From Ferrimonas lipolytica (GTDB lineage Bacteria; Pseudomonadota; Gammaproteobacteria; Enterobacterales; Shewanellaceae), in NCBI RefSeq assembly GCF_012295575.1, contig NZ_CP051180.1, positions 2,294,001 through 2,358,000 on the forward strand: a stretch of DNA of 64,000 bases. Direction: 5' to 3'. Positions 33,679 through 43,038 of the stretch are shown here, in pieces (the first letter of the stretch is position 1; every line of letters begins with the position of its first letter). Below the pieces are notes generated by a model that worked only from the letters and a program-made list of their open reading frames with translations, searched no databases and was not told the origin of the DNA. Both the position numbers and the translations under genes were made by a program.

Positions 33679-35232
33679 TTAAAAATACGTTCTTGCTTCA
33701 GCACGCCACTCCCAAGAATCGACGTTATCGTTGTCGCTAATTGGGTGGGCCACATCAAAATGCAGTACGTTGCGCCCGCCATGGCTGATGTATAAACGGA
33801 CACCAACTCCTACGCTTTGCAATATGCCCTTGGGATTATTGCTATATGGTGAGCCACCGGTCGCTCTGGCGGCATCATAAAACACGGTTGCCCCTAACTC
33901 AGCCAGCTGCCACAAATTGATATTTGGGTAATAACGGAGCTCAGTGGTAACCAAATTTGAGCGCTTACCATGCTGATAACGGTTGGGGTAACCCCTTAGA
34001 TCAGTAAAGCCACCGACCGTAACGGGCTGCTCTAATGGCTGGTTATCGCTAAATTTAGTTAACCACTTGCCGTACAGACGCCAGCTATCAGTGACCGACC
34101 AAAACAGCTCGTTTTTCCAACTGCTGTAAAACGACTGCTGCTCAGCGTTAGGCTGAGTCACAAAGAACAAGTCGCTAAGCCACAATAGATCCGGTTGAAT
34201 TTGACTGCCCTTGGACGCCGAGGCTTCAATAAACTCACCTTGTTGGCCCCCTTCAGTGTTCCAGCCTAATTTCAGTTCAGCAGTCCAACCAAGGTTCACA
34301 TCCTCTGTGGTGTTGATCAAAAAGATGTTTTGCATCCGTTCATACTGATCTTGCTGATAGCGCACTCCGCCCCAAGGAACCGACAGAGTCCGATTGCTAG
34401 GAATGACCGTCGACAGTGACGAAACCGGCTGATATTGGTGCTGCTCATAGAAATAGCCAATATGATAACGAAGACTTTTATGGCGCCATAAAGATGGAGC
34501 AAAACCGTACCAGCCTTGGTACTGATCGATGTCGTGGGAGAACTCATTTACATCGGTATCATTTTGCTCAATGGTGTCGACTCGGGTTTCAAAGTTAAAC
34601 CCTGCCCACATCGCCTCATCAGAACTAACGCCAAAAAACGGCTTATTGACCGACATTGCCAAACGCTCGCCGTCGTCCGCGTCTTCAATTGCAATAGAGC
34701 CGTAATGTTTGGGCCACATATAGAGTGGCGTTCTTAGTCTTAGCTCGTAGCCACTGCGCCAATAATCATCGTAATAAAGCAGTTCGGCATTAACACCATA
34801 ACCCAACAAATTGCTGTCTTTAATGCCGGCAGCCAGCTCATTCTCACCGCCGGCCCGGGAAAACTCGAGTACCGGCAACAGCGACCAGGTATCCCAGGTT
34901 TCTACCAGTACTTTGTTATCTTGATGGCCGCTGACTTTAGCGTCTCGGAAATAGCGCTTATTGCGAAGGTGTCGCTCCACTTCGTATAGGGCGTCATCGC
35001 TAGGCTGGCATAGTTCAAAGCCATCGAGTTCGTTTTCGATGGTGAGCTCTTTAGTCTGGAAGTGAACCTGATTAGCGAAACGGTGGAGCCAAGTAAAACT
35101 CTTGTCGTTCGGATCAAAGACGCTATTGCGCTCAAGCTTGTACTCTATGTCGGCACAGGCAAAGTCTGAGCTGTGTGGTTCAGCAATAACCGCAGTTGCC
35201 CAAAAAGCTGTTGCTAACCACAAACGCTTCAA
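33679..35232 (-). CDS. Omp85/BamA-like outer-membrane protein
   Basis: A 517-residue exported protein: signal peptide (about 1-17), one N-terminal POTRA-like region (about 75-115, including EVERHLRNKRYFRDAKVSGH) and a C-terminal barrel with alternating strands ending WEWRAEARTYF, a beta-signal with terminal Phe. Barrel landmarks include TVGGFTDLRGYPNRYQHGKR and ATVFYDAARATGG, as in surface-antigen D15 proteins. It is shorter than BamA (five POTRAs) or TamA (three), so it belongs to a reduced subgroup, possibly a lipid or protein translocator. Substrate unknown. Confidence 0.8.
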   Translation of the reverse strand: MKRLWLATAFWATAVIAEPHSSDFACADIEYKLERNSVFDPNDKSFTWLHRFANQVHFQTKELTIENELDGFELCQPSDDALYEVERHLRNKRYFRDAKVSGHQDNKVLVETWDTWSLLPVLEFSRAGGENELAAGIKDSNLLGYGVNAELLYYDDYWRSGYELRLRTPLYMWPKHYGSIAIEDADDGERLAMSVNKPFFGVSSDEAMWAGFNFETRVDTIEQNDTDVNEFSHDIDQYQGWYGFAPSLWRHKSLRYHIGYFYEQHQYQPVSSLSTVIPSNRTLSVPWGGVRYQQDQYERMQNIFLINTTEDVNLGWTAELKLGWNTEGGQQGEFIEASASKGSQIQPDLLWLSDLFFVTQPNAEQQSFYSSWKNELFWSVTDSWRLYGKWLTKFSDNQPLEQPVTVGGFTDLRGYPNRYQHGKRSNLVTTELRYYPNINLWQLAELGATVFYDAARATGGSPYSNNPKGILQSVGVGVRLYISHGGRNVLHFDVAHPISDNDNVDSWEWRAEARTYF

Positions 35233-35444
35233 TCGCTATTCCTTTTAATTAATGACTAATTAAAAGTGGCTGAAGCTTGCCTAAAAGACAACTCTGACGA
35301 GAAATTTACTTGTGAAAACCGAGCGTTAACCATAACCCCGAGAAGCGGTTGCTATCTCTTAGTGGCTTACGGGGAAATGACTAAACTGCTGATACCCCAA
35401 CTTGCAGACAAATACTCTATATAGGCGCAAGCAAACGTTTAAAA

Positions 35445-36215
35445 CTAACTTAACGCGATTTGGGTATCAGACACGACATAGCGCTGCCACGCCTCTTCAT
35501 AAAGGGCGCGACTGTAACGGCGCAAGCGAGCAACCTTTGCTTGTTCCCACACACTGAGTGGCCTGCACTCCAGCTCTGCTTTGCGTTGAATGCACTGTAA
35601 CTGCTGATAGGCACGATGCTCTTCACCGTTTTTTACCGTTTGAATCGCTTCTAAGTGCAATTGTACCTCGGCTAACATGCCGGTGGCAGACAAGCGCACC
35701 AGCGCTTTCAGATCGCGGTAACCGTTGGCTTTAGGCCGTTGAAAACGATTGAGCAACGATACAATCTCAACCCGTTCAGCAAGGGCTGCAAAAGTCGCCA
35801 CTAACGTAGATAAATTGGTTACCACCAGAGTCGCTCGCGCCAGATCGGTTAGGCGGCGAATATTACCCTGTAATTCGGTTTCAATCTTACCCTGTGCTCG
35901 CTGAAAGCTTTTAACTCCAGGGTTAACCAGCACACAGCAATTACCTTTAATCAGCGACGTTAGCGCTTCTGCGAGCTCCTGTTGAGCTTCAAAGGCGAGT
36001 TGATGCAGTTGCGGTAACGGCAGATCTGGTTGCAGTGCGGTTTTAGGTTCAAACGTTGGTAGCTGGCACAGCTGCTGATAGTCCGCTTGATACTGCTGAT
36101 ATTGCTTGAGAGCTCCATTTCTATTATGACACCGGCGCATACCATTGGCGGTGGATGGTGTCCGAGCGAACGGCACCATAACAACTAGTGATGACATAAC
36201 TTGAGTGACCAACAA
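35445..36215 (-). CDS. RelA/SpoT-domain protein, possible small alarmone synthetase
   Basis: Up to 256 residues. Residues 100-190 follow the (p)ppGpp synthetase fold: GVKSFQRAQGKIETE (Arg/Lys-rich ATP site), LTDLARATLVV (Asp124 at the Mg-binding position), ANGYRDLKALVRL (GYR block) and MLAEVQLHLEAI (Glu183 at the catalytic position). No HD hydrolase, TGS or ACT domain is present, so it would be a stand-alone synthetase or a related nucleotide pyrophosphokinase. Start uncertain: Met1 (36215), Met7, Met13 and Met27 (36137) are all possible, none with a good ribosome site. A palindrome at 36233 lies just upstream. Confident on the fold, not on activity. Confidence 0.7.
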   Translation of the reverse strand: MLVTQVMSSLVVMVPFARTPSTANGMRRCHNRNGALKQYQQYQADYQQLCQLPTFEPKTALQPDLPLPQLHQLAFEAQQELAEALTSLIKGNCCVLVNPGVKSFQRAQGKIETELQGNIRRLTDLARATLVVTNLSTLVATFAALAERVEIVSLLNRFQRPKANGYRDLKALVRLSATGMLAEVQLHLEAIQTVKNGEEHRAYQQLQCIQRKAELECRPLSVWEQAKVARLRRYSRALYEEAWQRYVVSDTQIALS

Positions 36216-36232
36216 ATACTATCCAATACAAC

Positions 36233-36249
36233 TTGGTCATTACGACCAA
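36233..36249. promoter_or_regulatory. palindrome upstream of the RelA/SpoT-domain gene
   Basis: TTGGTC-ATTAC-GACCAA is a perfect 6-5-6 inverted repeat 17 bp before the longest possible start of the gene, a suitable place for an autoregulatory operator. In the rest of the 721-bp gap to Wzi (36216-36936) no RNA gene, terminator or shared repeat was found; the last 250 bp before wzi are AT-rich. Confidence 0.35.
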
Positions 36250-36936
36250 ACTAGATACAGCGTACTCATTAAGAGATAGCTGAGAAGGGCAGCATAAGTC
36301 GACCGCATACAGGTTCAAGCACAAGTAAACGAATCTTTGATTCTTATCGCAGGGCAAATCATCAGAAAGTGACATGCTCGAGATTATGAACCGTATTGCC
36401 TCCTAATTATCCAGCTTGCTTAACCTTGATGACCCCTCTTCACCGCTTGCGGTAATAGCAGCCACATAACTCACCTTTAAGCAGCTTACCCAGAATTTAC
36501 GTTAAGGTTACCGTTCAACACTAAAACCAGAGGCTAGGTAAGCTCGCGCCACAAGCGGGGGTTAGTTGTTTGCCCTACAACGAGCAAAAGCAAAAAAGCT
36601 GATAGTGCTAAACATATTGCGGTGAAGTACAGCGGTGAGGTGAAATTCGATATCAGGTAACTCACGAGAGCGTCATACTTAAGAGTAAAACCCACTAATA
36701 TTTCGCGATTGGTTCATAAACCATAAATATTTATTCCAAACTGCGTATTTTTTGCCTGATGAGATAAAAGCAACCTAACTATAAATTTCAATACTTTACG
36801 TATGGCAGCTGCAAAGCAAAGTCAACGGAACCCATTGCCTTATGACATTTAAGAGATTGCCCTGTACCCAACGGACACCAGAACTCTTATAATGCGCAAC
36901 TAACTTTTGCTTTATTTCTAACTATAAGTCGATTTG

Positions 36937-38415
36937 ATGAAGAACTGCGCTGTTGCTCTGATTTTGAGCATGTTGGCGGCTCCCCTTTTAGCTGCCCCAT
37001 GGATTTCCCCTTCTGATTTGCACCTACGCGCCGATCTACAACGGCTAGCCGACGAAGGTTTCATTACCGTCCCGCTAACCACCTTCCCGTTAATGTGGGC
37101 GGGCATTCAAGACAATATCCAAAGCAACAGTGATGCAGATCTTTCAGACGGTGGACTTGAATCACTTCGCCGTGTTCGCCATCGCATGACGGTAGAAACA
37201 GGCAAAGGCTTTATTGGTTCTGCTTCGTTCGGAGCTGGCACTGATACTCCCCGTTTTCAGCACTTTGGTAGCGACAACCGCGAACAGGGTGAAACTCAAC
37301 TGTCAGCAGAATACATGGGCGATCGATTTGCCGGTAAGCTGGCAGTAACCTATGCCTTTGATGCGCAAGACGATGAAGACTTCCGCCTAGATGGAAGCTA
37401 CGTAGCTGCCGTTTGGGGTAACTGGGTATTCAGCGCAGGCCAGATTGAGCAGTGGTATGGCCCAGGAATGGATACCTCGTTGCTTATGAGCACCAACGCT
37501 CGACCAATGCCGGGATTACACCTAACACGCAATAACCCCAAGGCATTTGAAAGCAAATGGCTGTCGTGGATAGGCCCATGGACCCTCACCACCGGCGTAA
37601 GCTGGATGAATGATGACGAACGTGAAGTACAAGACACGTTACTGTATACCTTCCGCGCCACCATTAAGCCTATTCCACAGTTAGAACTGGGCGTGTCACG
37701 TGCGGCGCAGCTATGTGGTGATGGCTATTCCTGTAGTGCCAGTGTTTGGGGCGACATGTTGACGGGTAAAGACAATACCGGCAGAGATGGCATTGATGCC
37801 GACAACGAGCCAGGAAACCAAATAGCAAGCATTGACGCACGCTGGGGCGACACACTTTATGGGGTTCCGTACGGTCTGTATGTTGAGAGTATGGGTGAGG
37901 ACGGTTTTGGATTAGATAAATTCCCCCCATTCCAAGCCAAAAGCTACCTATGGGGTGCGGATGTATCCTACGAGCTGCTGGGGCAACAGATTAGAACCTT
38001 TTTCGAATACAGCGACACCGCTGCTTGGTGTAACGATAGATATGACTGTGCTTACGAGCACCATCGCTACAAGAGCGGTATGCGTTACAACGGCCGTGTT
38101 ATTGGCAGCACCTATGACAACGACACCTTTGCATACGTACTTGGCAATATTGGTTTCGCCCCTAACGGCCACCAATGGAAACTTAACTTACGATTCTTAG
38201 ATATTAACCACGATAACAGCAACAGCTCTGCCCCTGGTGGCAACCCAGTTTCTGATGTGGCGGAAGAAACCTATCAGCTTGAAGCGGGTTACATTATGCC
38301 ATTGGGCGAGGGGCGTTTATCTGTTACTGCAGAGGTATCGCGCTCAACCTTTAAAGATGACATTGATTCCGATACGGATGCCAACCTGTGGGCATCTTGG
38401 GAAATTAAGTTTTGA
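36937..38415 (+). CDS. wzi: Wzi-family capsule assembly outer-membrane protein
   Basis: A 492-residue beta-barrel protein that anchors or organises surface polysaccharide. Signal peptide (about 1-19, ending LLAAP), then the Wzi block ISPSDLHLRADLQRLADEGF and strands including AGQIEQWYGPGMDTSLLMST and TRNNPKAFESKWLSWIGPWT, which are characteristic; it ends NLWASWEIKF with terminal Phe. The start is ATG 36937, just after a TTG in the same frame. It heads a plus-strand unit with wecA and marks one edge of the polysaccharide locus. Confidence 0.88.
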   Translation: MKNCAVALILSMLAAPLLAAPWISPSDLHLRADLQRLADEGFITVPLTTFPLMWAGIQDNIQSNSDADLSDGGLESLRRVRHRMTVETGKGFIGSASFGAGTDTPRFQHFGSDNREQGETQLSAEYMGDRFAGKLAVTYAFDAQDDEDFRLDGSYVAAVWGNWVFSAGQIEQWYGPGMDTSLLMSTNARPMPGLHLTRNNPKAFESKWLSWIGPWTLTTGVSWMNDDEREVQDTLLYTFRATIKPIPQLELGVSRAAQLCGDGYSCSASVWGDMLTGKDNTGRDGIDADNEPGNQIASIDARWGDTLYGVPYGLYVESMGEDGFGLDKFPPFQAKSYLWGADVSYELLGQQIRTFFEYSDTAAWCNDRYDCAYEHHRYKSGMRYNGRVIGSTYDNDTFAYVLGNIGFAPNGHQWKLNLRFLDINHDNSNSSAPGGNPVSDVAEETYQLEAGYIMPLGEGRLSVTAEVSRSTFKDDIDSDTDANLWASWEIKF

Positions 38416-38552
38416 TACACCACGGCCAAGCAAAGCAAGTACTGGTAGAAGTAACTGACTACAACGAGCAGTTGCTAAATGAAGCTCGTCTAAACCAATT
38501 CGCACCATTAGCAACACAAATGAACATTTGGGTGAAACACCATGATTATTGA
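38412..38552 (+). CDS. possible 46-residue coupled small ORF between wzi and wecA
   Basis: A TTG codon overlapping the wzi stop (TTTTGA) opens a frame that begins IHHGQAKQVLVEVTDYNEQL and ends WVKHHDY, with its stop inside the start of wecA. Composition is protein-like and it fills exactly the gap between the two genes. It could be a coupling peptide or the remnant tail of a lost gene. No ribosome site or homologue is recognised. Confidence 0.25.
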   Translation: MIHHGQAKQVLVEVTDYNEQLLNEARLNQFAPLATQMNIWVKHHDY

Positions 38553-39609
38553 ATTAACCTTTGTCTTTCTGCTGTCATTTTCTTCATTACTGGTGATGAG
38601 AAAAGTTGGCAAAAAAATCGGGTTAGTCGATCAACCCAATGCACGTAAGCATCATGTTGGTGCTGTGCCACTTGTTGGCGGCATATCGATATGCATCTGC
38701 ATTACCGCGTACTTACTTACTACCCCAAATGTTCTCGAGCACTACAACCTTTACCTAAGCTCTATTGTGTTATTGACGTTCATCGGCGCCCTGGATGATA
38801 AGTTTGATCTGAGTTTTAAGGTAAGGCTGATTTTGCAAGCAGGCTTATCGCTGTGCATGATCTATTTTGCTGAGATTGAGCTAAACACCTTAGGCAACCT
38901 ATTTGGCCTAGGAGAAGTTAGCTTAGGAATTGTTGCTCCGCTAGTTACTATTTGTGCGGTAATTGGTGCTATCAACGCCTTTAACATGGTTGATGGTATT
39001 GATGGCTTATTGGGGGGGTTATCCATTGTAACCTTTGGCGCCATAGCCGTTTTACTCGGGATAGATAAACAGTTCGGCCTAGCTTATATGTGCCTAATTA
39101 TTGTTACGGCAATGCTGCCGTACATCTTTATGAACCTTGGCATTTTAGGCAAAGAACGAAAAGTATTTATGGGCGATGCTGGAAGCATGATGATCGGCTT
39201 CACCGTCATCTGGTTGTTACTTGACGCCAGCCAAGATCCTGTTGCGCCACTAATGCGGCCGGTAACGGCGTTATGGCTAATTGCAGTGCCATTAACCGAT
39301 ATGGCCACCATCATGATCCGTCGGATCCGTCGTGGAGATTCTCCTTTCAAGCCAGATCGCGAACATCTTCACCATATCTTCCAACGATTAGGTTTGAGCT
39401 CGCGCCAAACCCTAGTGGTGATCTGCTCAATCGCTACCGCCTATGCGGCATTTGGCCTTTATGGTGAGTATGCCAAAATCCCAGATATTATAATGTTTAT
39501 TCTGTTCGTTTTATCTTTCATTGCTTACGCCGTTATGATGAGTAACATCTGGAAGATAACCAGCGCTATTCGCCGCTGGCGTGGTGTTCCAGAAAGAGTT
39601 TACGAATAG
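38542..39609 (+). CDS. wecA: undecaprenyl-phosphate N-acetylglucosaminyl 1-phosphate transferase
   Basis: A 355-residue polytopic enzyme (about 11 helices) that starts the lipid-linked glycan by moving GlcNAc-1-P from UDP-GlcNAc to undecaprenyl phosphate. Catalytic and Mg-binding motifs are all seen: Asp85-Asp86 (GALDDKFDLSFK), NAFNMVDGIDGLLGG with Asp151 and Asp154, VFMGDAGSMMIGF, and the cytoplasmic His-rich REHLHHIFQRLG. It follows wzi by 126 bp and ends in a terminator. Together with wecB, wecC and wecG on the other strand, it shows an ECA-like backbone for the polysaccharide. Confidence 0.93.
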   Translation: MIIELTFVFLLSFSSLLVMRKVGKKIGLVDQPNARKHHVGAVPLVGGISICICITAYLLTTPNVLEHYNLYLSSIVLLTFIGALDDKFDLSFKVRLILQAGLSLCMIYFAEIELNTLGNLFGLGEVSLGIVAPLVTICAVIGAINAFNMVDGIDGLLGGLSIVTFGAIAVLLGIDKQFGLAYMCLIIVTAMLPYIFMNLGILGKERKVFMGDAGSMMIGFTVIWLLLDASQDPVAPLMRPVTALWLIAVPLTDMATIMIRRIRRGDSPFKPDREHLHHIFQRLGLSSRQTLVVICSIATAYAAFGLYGEYAKIPDIIMFILFVLSFIAYAVMMSNIWKITSAIRRWRGVPERVYE

Positions 39610-39758
39610 AACCTTTATATGAGGGACGGCTATTTGTGAGATTAAACGCCTTCTTGTAGTTAGCTTAGTTATTGGGTTGATACGACGTGTATCAAGTCAA
39701 CTCAACGATTGAAATGGGCGGATAGTGCCGCCTATTAGTATTGAGTCTCCCCTCTCCC

Positions 39759-39785
39759 AAACGCCCGCACCGCGGGCGTTTTGCT
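39759..39785 (+). terminator. rho-independent terminator of wzi-wecA
   Basis: AAACGCCCGC-ACC-GCGGGCGTTTT, a 9- to 10-bp GC-rich stem with a T run, about 150 bp behind the wecA stop and 40 bp before the IS3-family element. Confidence 0.85.
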
Positions 39786-39895
39786 GCCAATTCGATTTTT
39801 ATCTGGGCCAAAAGCCAGCCTAAAAAGGTAGTCCCCCGAAAACTAATTACTGTCAAAGTAGAATTTTCTCGTAAGTTACACGTAGGAGATTCGAA

Positions 39896-40147
39896 ATGAA
39901 AAAATAGCGATACACGGACAGTCAGATCATGGCTATTCTCAAGCAAGCAGAAGCTGGCACGCCGATTACTGAGCTTTGCAGCGAGCATGGTATGAGCAGC
40001 GCGACCTTTTACAAATGGCGTGTGAAATACGGTGGGTTGTACGCCTCTTTGATGGCGAGGATGAAGGAGCTAGAAGAGGAAAATCGGCGGTTGAAAAAGA
40101 TGTACGCCGGGGAGCGCCTCAGGCCGCAATCATCTAGCAAACCATGA
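39896..40147 (+). pseudogene. IS3-family orfA with a nonsense codon at position 4
   Basis: The sequence codes MKK-stop-RYTDSQIMAILKQAEAG and continues through a helix-turn-helix (ITELCSEHGMSSATFYKWRV) and a leucine-zipper-like ELEEENRRLKKMY. IS407-type orfA starts MKKSR, so a Ser codon TCG became TAG. Apart from this the frame is intact. The protein would have bound the IS ends. Confidence 0.85.
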
Positions 40148-40378
40148 CAAAAAAGTGGTGATTGCTCAGCAGTTAGTGGCGCGCCATGAAATCAGTATCG
40201 CTTTGCATGTCGGGTCTTTTCGGTCAGCGAAACCTGCTACCGATATCAACCTAAGTTAAGCAGTGAGAACGCCGAAATTGAATCTTGGCTTATCAAGCTA
40301 ACCGAGGCTGGGAACGACTGGGGCTTCGGCCTCTGCTTTGACTACTTGCGCAAACAAAGTGAAGAGGAAACCATGGAA

Positions 40379-41674
40379 GGTAGTGTTCAGATTTCTGTGT
40401 CATTTGCTTAAAATCAATCCAAAAGGAATAGCGAATGACCAAACCTACTTTCGACATGGAAGCCGCCATTGAGGCACTTCGCTCAGGCCAAGACCTGACC
40501 GGTAAAGATGGCATCCTGACGCCCCTCATCAAACAACTCACCGAAGCTGCCCTCAAGGCCGAGCTGGACCAGCATCTGGCTGAGGATGGCTCCAATAATC
40601 GCAAAAACGGCAAGACTCCCAAAAGGGTCAAAACCGCAGCGGGTAGCTTTGAACTCAATACACCTCGAGACCGAGACGGCACATTTGAGCCTCAGTTGGT
40701 GAAAAAGCATCAGACCCACCTGACTGATGAAATGGAACGCAAGATCATCGCTATGTTTTCGTTGGGCACTAGCTACCAAGATATCCGTGCTCATATCGCG
40801 GACATGTACGACATCGAGGTCTCTAACGGCACGATTAGCGCCATCACAGACAAGTTGCTACCCGAGCTACAGGCTTGGCGAGAACGGGATCTTGAAGCCC
40901 TGTACCCCATTGTCTGGCTTGATGCTATCCACTACAAAATCAAAGAAAATGGCCGCTACGTCACTAAAGCGATTTACACAATTCTTGCTTTGAATGTTGA
41001 GGGAAAGAAAGAGCTTTTGGGCTTATACCTGTCTGATAATGAGGGCGCCCACCACTGGCTCAGCATCCTGACCGATCTCCACAATCGTGGGATTAAAGAT
41101 ATCATCATCGCCTGCGTAGACGGCCTCAAAGGCTTCCCTGAAGCCATTGCGACTATCTTCCCGAAAACCGAAGTCCAGCTCTGCATCATCCACCAGATCC
41201 GAAACTCAATGAAGTACATTGCCTCAAAGAACCAAAAGGCCTTTATGGCTGATCTGAAATGCGTTTATAAAGCTGCTACGCTCGCCGCAGCAGAAACAGC
41301 TCTGGACGAACTGGAAGCCAAATGGGGTGAAAAATATCCCGTCGTTATCAAGTCCTGGCGAAGCAAGTGGGCGCTGCTCTCAGCGTACTTTAGATACCCG
41401 GACTACGTGCGACGAGCCATATACACCACTAATGCTGTTGAGGCCGTGCACCGCCAATTTCGGAAGCTGACCAAAACCAAAGGTGGCTTTGCCAGCGAGA
41501 ACGGTTTACTCAAGCTTCTCTACGCCGGTATATTGAAGGCGTCGGAGCGCTGGTCGCACCCCATCCAGAATTGGAATTTGACGCTGTCTCAGTTGTCGAT
41601 CCACTTTGAGGGTCGATTGGACGAATACATCGACTTGTGAATTAGATTACTGACACAGAGTTATGAACACCCTC
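40379..41674 (+). mobile_element. intact IS256-family insertion sequence with 8-bp target duplication
   Basis: 1296 bp. Ends: left GGTAGTGTTCAGATTTCTGT, right (read inward) GAGGGTGTTCATAACTCTGT, both then GTCA. It is flanked by a perfect 8-bp direct repeat CCATGGAA (40371-40378 and 41675-41682), the usual duplication size of this family. The single transposase frame is intact, so the insertion is younger than the decay of the surrounding IS3 element. Confidence 0.9.
40435..41640 (+). CDS. IS256-family transposase
   Basis: A 401-residue Mutator/IS256-type DDE transposase. After an N-terminal DNA-binding part (KAELDQHLAEDGSNNRKNGK) the catalytic acids are in context: Asp in VWLDAIHYKIKENGRYVTKA (about 158), Asp in IIACVDGLKGFPEAI (about 224) and Glu in TTNAVEAVHRQFRKLTKTKG (about 335). 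C-x-x-H is present in QLCIIHQIRNS. The start has AAAGGA eight bases upstream. The length is typical (about 400). It appears functional. Confidence 0.95.
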   Translation: MTKPTFDMEAAIEALRSGQDLTGKDGILTPLIKQLTEAALKAELDQHLAEDGSNNRKNGKTPKRVKTAAGSFELNTPRDRDGTFEPQLVKKHQTHLTDEMERKIIAMFSLGTSYQDIRAHIADMYDIEVSNGTISAITDKLLPELQAWRERDLEALYPIVWLDAIHYKIKENGRYVTKAIYTILALNVEGKKELLGLYLSDNEGAHHWLSILTDLHNRGIKDIIIACVDGLKGFPEAIATIFPKTEVQLCIIHQIRNSMKYIASKNQKAFMADLKCVYKAATLAAAETALDELEAKWGEKYPVVIKSWRSKWALLSAYFRYPDYVRRAIYTTNAVEAVHRQFRKLTKTKGGFASENGLLKLLYAGILKASERWSHPIQNWNLTLSQLSIHFEGRLDEYIDL

Positions 41675-42324
41675 CCATGGAACCACAAACGTGTGTACCG
41701 CATCTACTGCGAGCTGGCACTGGACCTAAGAATTCGTCGAAAGCGAAGACTGAAACGTAATGCGCCTGAACCATTGAAGGAGCCGGTGCGAGCAAACCAA
41801 GTTTGGTCTGTAGACTTCATGCATGACCAACTGGCTGATGGCCGCAGTTACCGTTTATTTAACGTCATTGATGATTTTCGGCGAGAAGGACTGATGAGCA
41901 AAGCTGGGTTTTCATTGCCCGCATTGCGGGTGATCCGAGCCCTAAACCAGCTGTTAGAGCAACGACCGAAACCCGCAACCATTCGATGTGATAATGGGCC
42001 AGAGTTTATCAGTGCTGAGTTCGTCAATTGGGCTAAGAGCCAAGAGATCTTGATTCAGTACATTCAGCCAGGTAAGCCTTAGCAGAACGCTTATATCGAA
42101 CGGCACAACAAGACGATGCGATACAGTTGGGTCAGCAAGCACTTGTTCGAATCGAACGAAGAGGTCCAAGGCTATGCGACTGAGTGGCTTTGGTTGTACA
42201 ATAATGAATAGCCACGCAAAGCCAATAATGGGCGACCACCATCGATGGTCACTTAGCCTCTACTTTTAACTGTGGTTAAAAAGAGGAGGACTACCAAACA
42301 AATGCTAATCATAACATCCTGAAA

Positions 42325-43038
42325 TCAAACCTTATTCATAACAACCAAAAATAAATATTTTACTAGCTTAAACTGCCTCGTAATTCTTGTTGGCTGTGAA
42401 ACTAAACGGTAAAGCCACTCTAAGTTATACTTCTGCGCCCATTGTGGTGCGCGTTTAACTCGGTCAGTAAACACATCATAAGTGCCCCCTACTCCCATAT
42501 AGAAAGCGTCAGGGTGAAATTCGCGGCACCGATTAATAAAATTCTCTTGCCGAGGTGAACCTAGTGCAACTGTTACTATTTTCGCCTGACTCCTCTTAAC
42601 TCTATCGATCAGCTCCGATTCGTTATCAAAATAACCATCACAAGCACCAACAACTTTAACGCCAAACTCATTTTTTAACTTTTCAACAGTTTGCAAGTTT
42701 ACTTCTGGTTTAGCACCAACAATAAAGACCGGAAGATTGAACGAAGCAGAACCTTTCATGAGCTCCACCCATAAATCACACCCAGGAATCCTAGCGCTAA
42801 CGCAACCACGCTTCGCCATAACTAAAGAAACACCAGCTCCATCTGGATAGCGAAAACTTGCAGACTCTAGAATGCTTTTTACATCTTCCCTTTCGTAACT
42901 TGAAACTATTTTTTCAGCGTTGACAGCAATGGCACAACCACTAACGACATCACCTTCATGTAGAATAGAATCGATAGCATGTCCCATATCATCAAATGCT
43001 GAAATTTCTAGCCCGTTAATTATACATTTATTATTCAT
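42325..43038 (-). CDS. wecG: WecG/TagA/CpsF-family glycosyltransferase (probable ManNAcA transferase)
   Basis: About 237 residues of GT family 26. Landmarks are GCAIAVNAEKIVSSYERED, FRYPDGAGVSLVMAKRG, IPGCDLWVELMKGS, VFIVGAKPEVN and VALGSPRQENFINRCREFHP followed by GVGGTYDVFTDRVKRAPQWA. WecG adds ManNAcA to GlcNAc-PP-undecaprenol; wecA, wecB and wecC are all in the window, which supports that activity. I use ATG 43038 (MNNKCIINGLEIS); it overlaps the acetyltransferase stop by 8 bp. It is the last gene of the AT-rich cassette. Confidence 0.85.
   Translation of the reverse strand: MNNKCIINGLEISAFDDMGHAIDSILHEGDVVSGCAIAVNAEKIVSSYEREDVKSILESASFRYPDGAGVSLVMAKRGCVSARIPGCDLWVELMKGSASFNLPVFIVGAKPEVNLQTVEKLKNEFGVKVVGACDGYFDNESELIDRVKRSQAKIVTVALGSPRQENFINRCREFHPDAFYMGVGGTYDVFTDRVKRAPQWAQKYNLEWLYRLVSQPTRITRQFKLVKYLFLVVMNKV

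Larger units (their letters stand above)
40144..42256 (+). pseudogene. IS3-family orfB transposase, frameshifted, with stops and an inserted IS256-family element
   Basis: The 5' half contains C-R-V-F-S-V-S-E-T-C-Y-R-Y-Q-P and WGFGLCFDYLRK in frames that do not join. The 3' half resumes after the insertion with [20 protein letters not shown] and the DDE core: Asp in [10 protein letters not shown], Asp in [11 protein letters not shown], Glu in QNAYIERHN. An amber codon precedes that last block (42080-42082) and another follows NNE (42209-42211). It cannot give an active transposase. Confidence 0.85.
39827..42295 (+). mobile_element. dead IS3-family (IS407-like) element carrying a nested IS256-family element
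   Basis: The ends are inverted: left GGTAGTCCCCCGAAAACTAA, right (read inward) GGTAGTCCTCCTCTTTTTAA; AAA lies outside each end, compatible with a 3-bp target duplication. OrfA and orfB of the IS407 type are recognisable but broken (stop at codon 4 of orfA, frameshifts and amber codons in orfB). An intact IS256-family element at 40379-41674 splits orfB. Without the inner element the IS would be about 1.17 kb. It lies between the convergent wecA and wecG genes. Confidence 0.88.
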
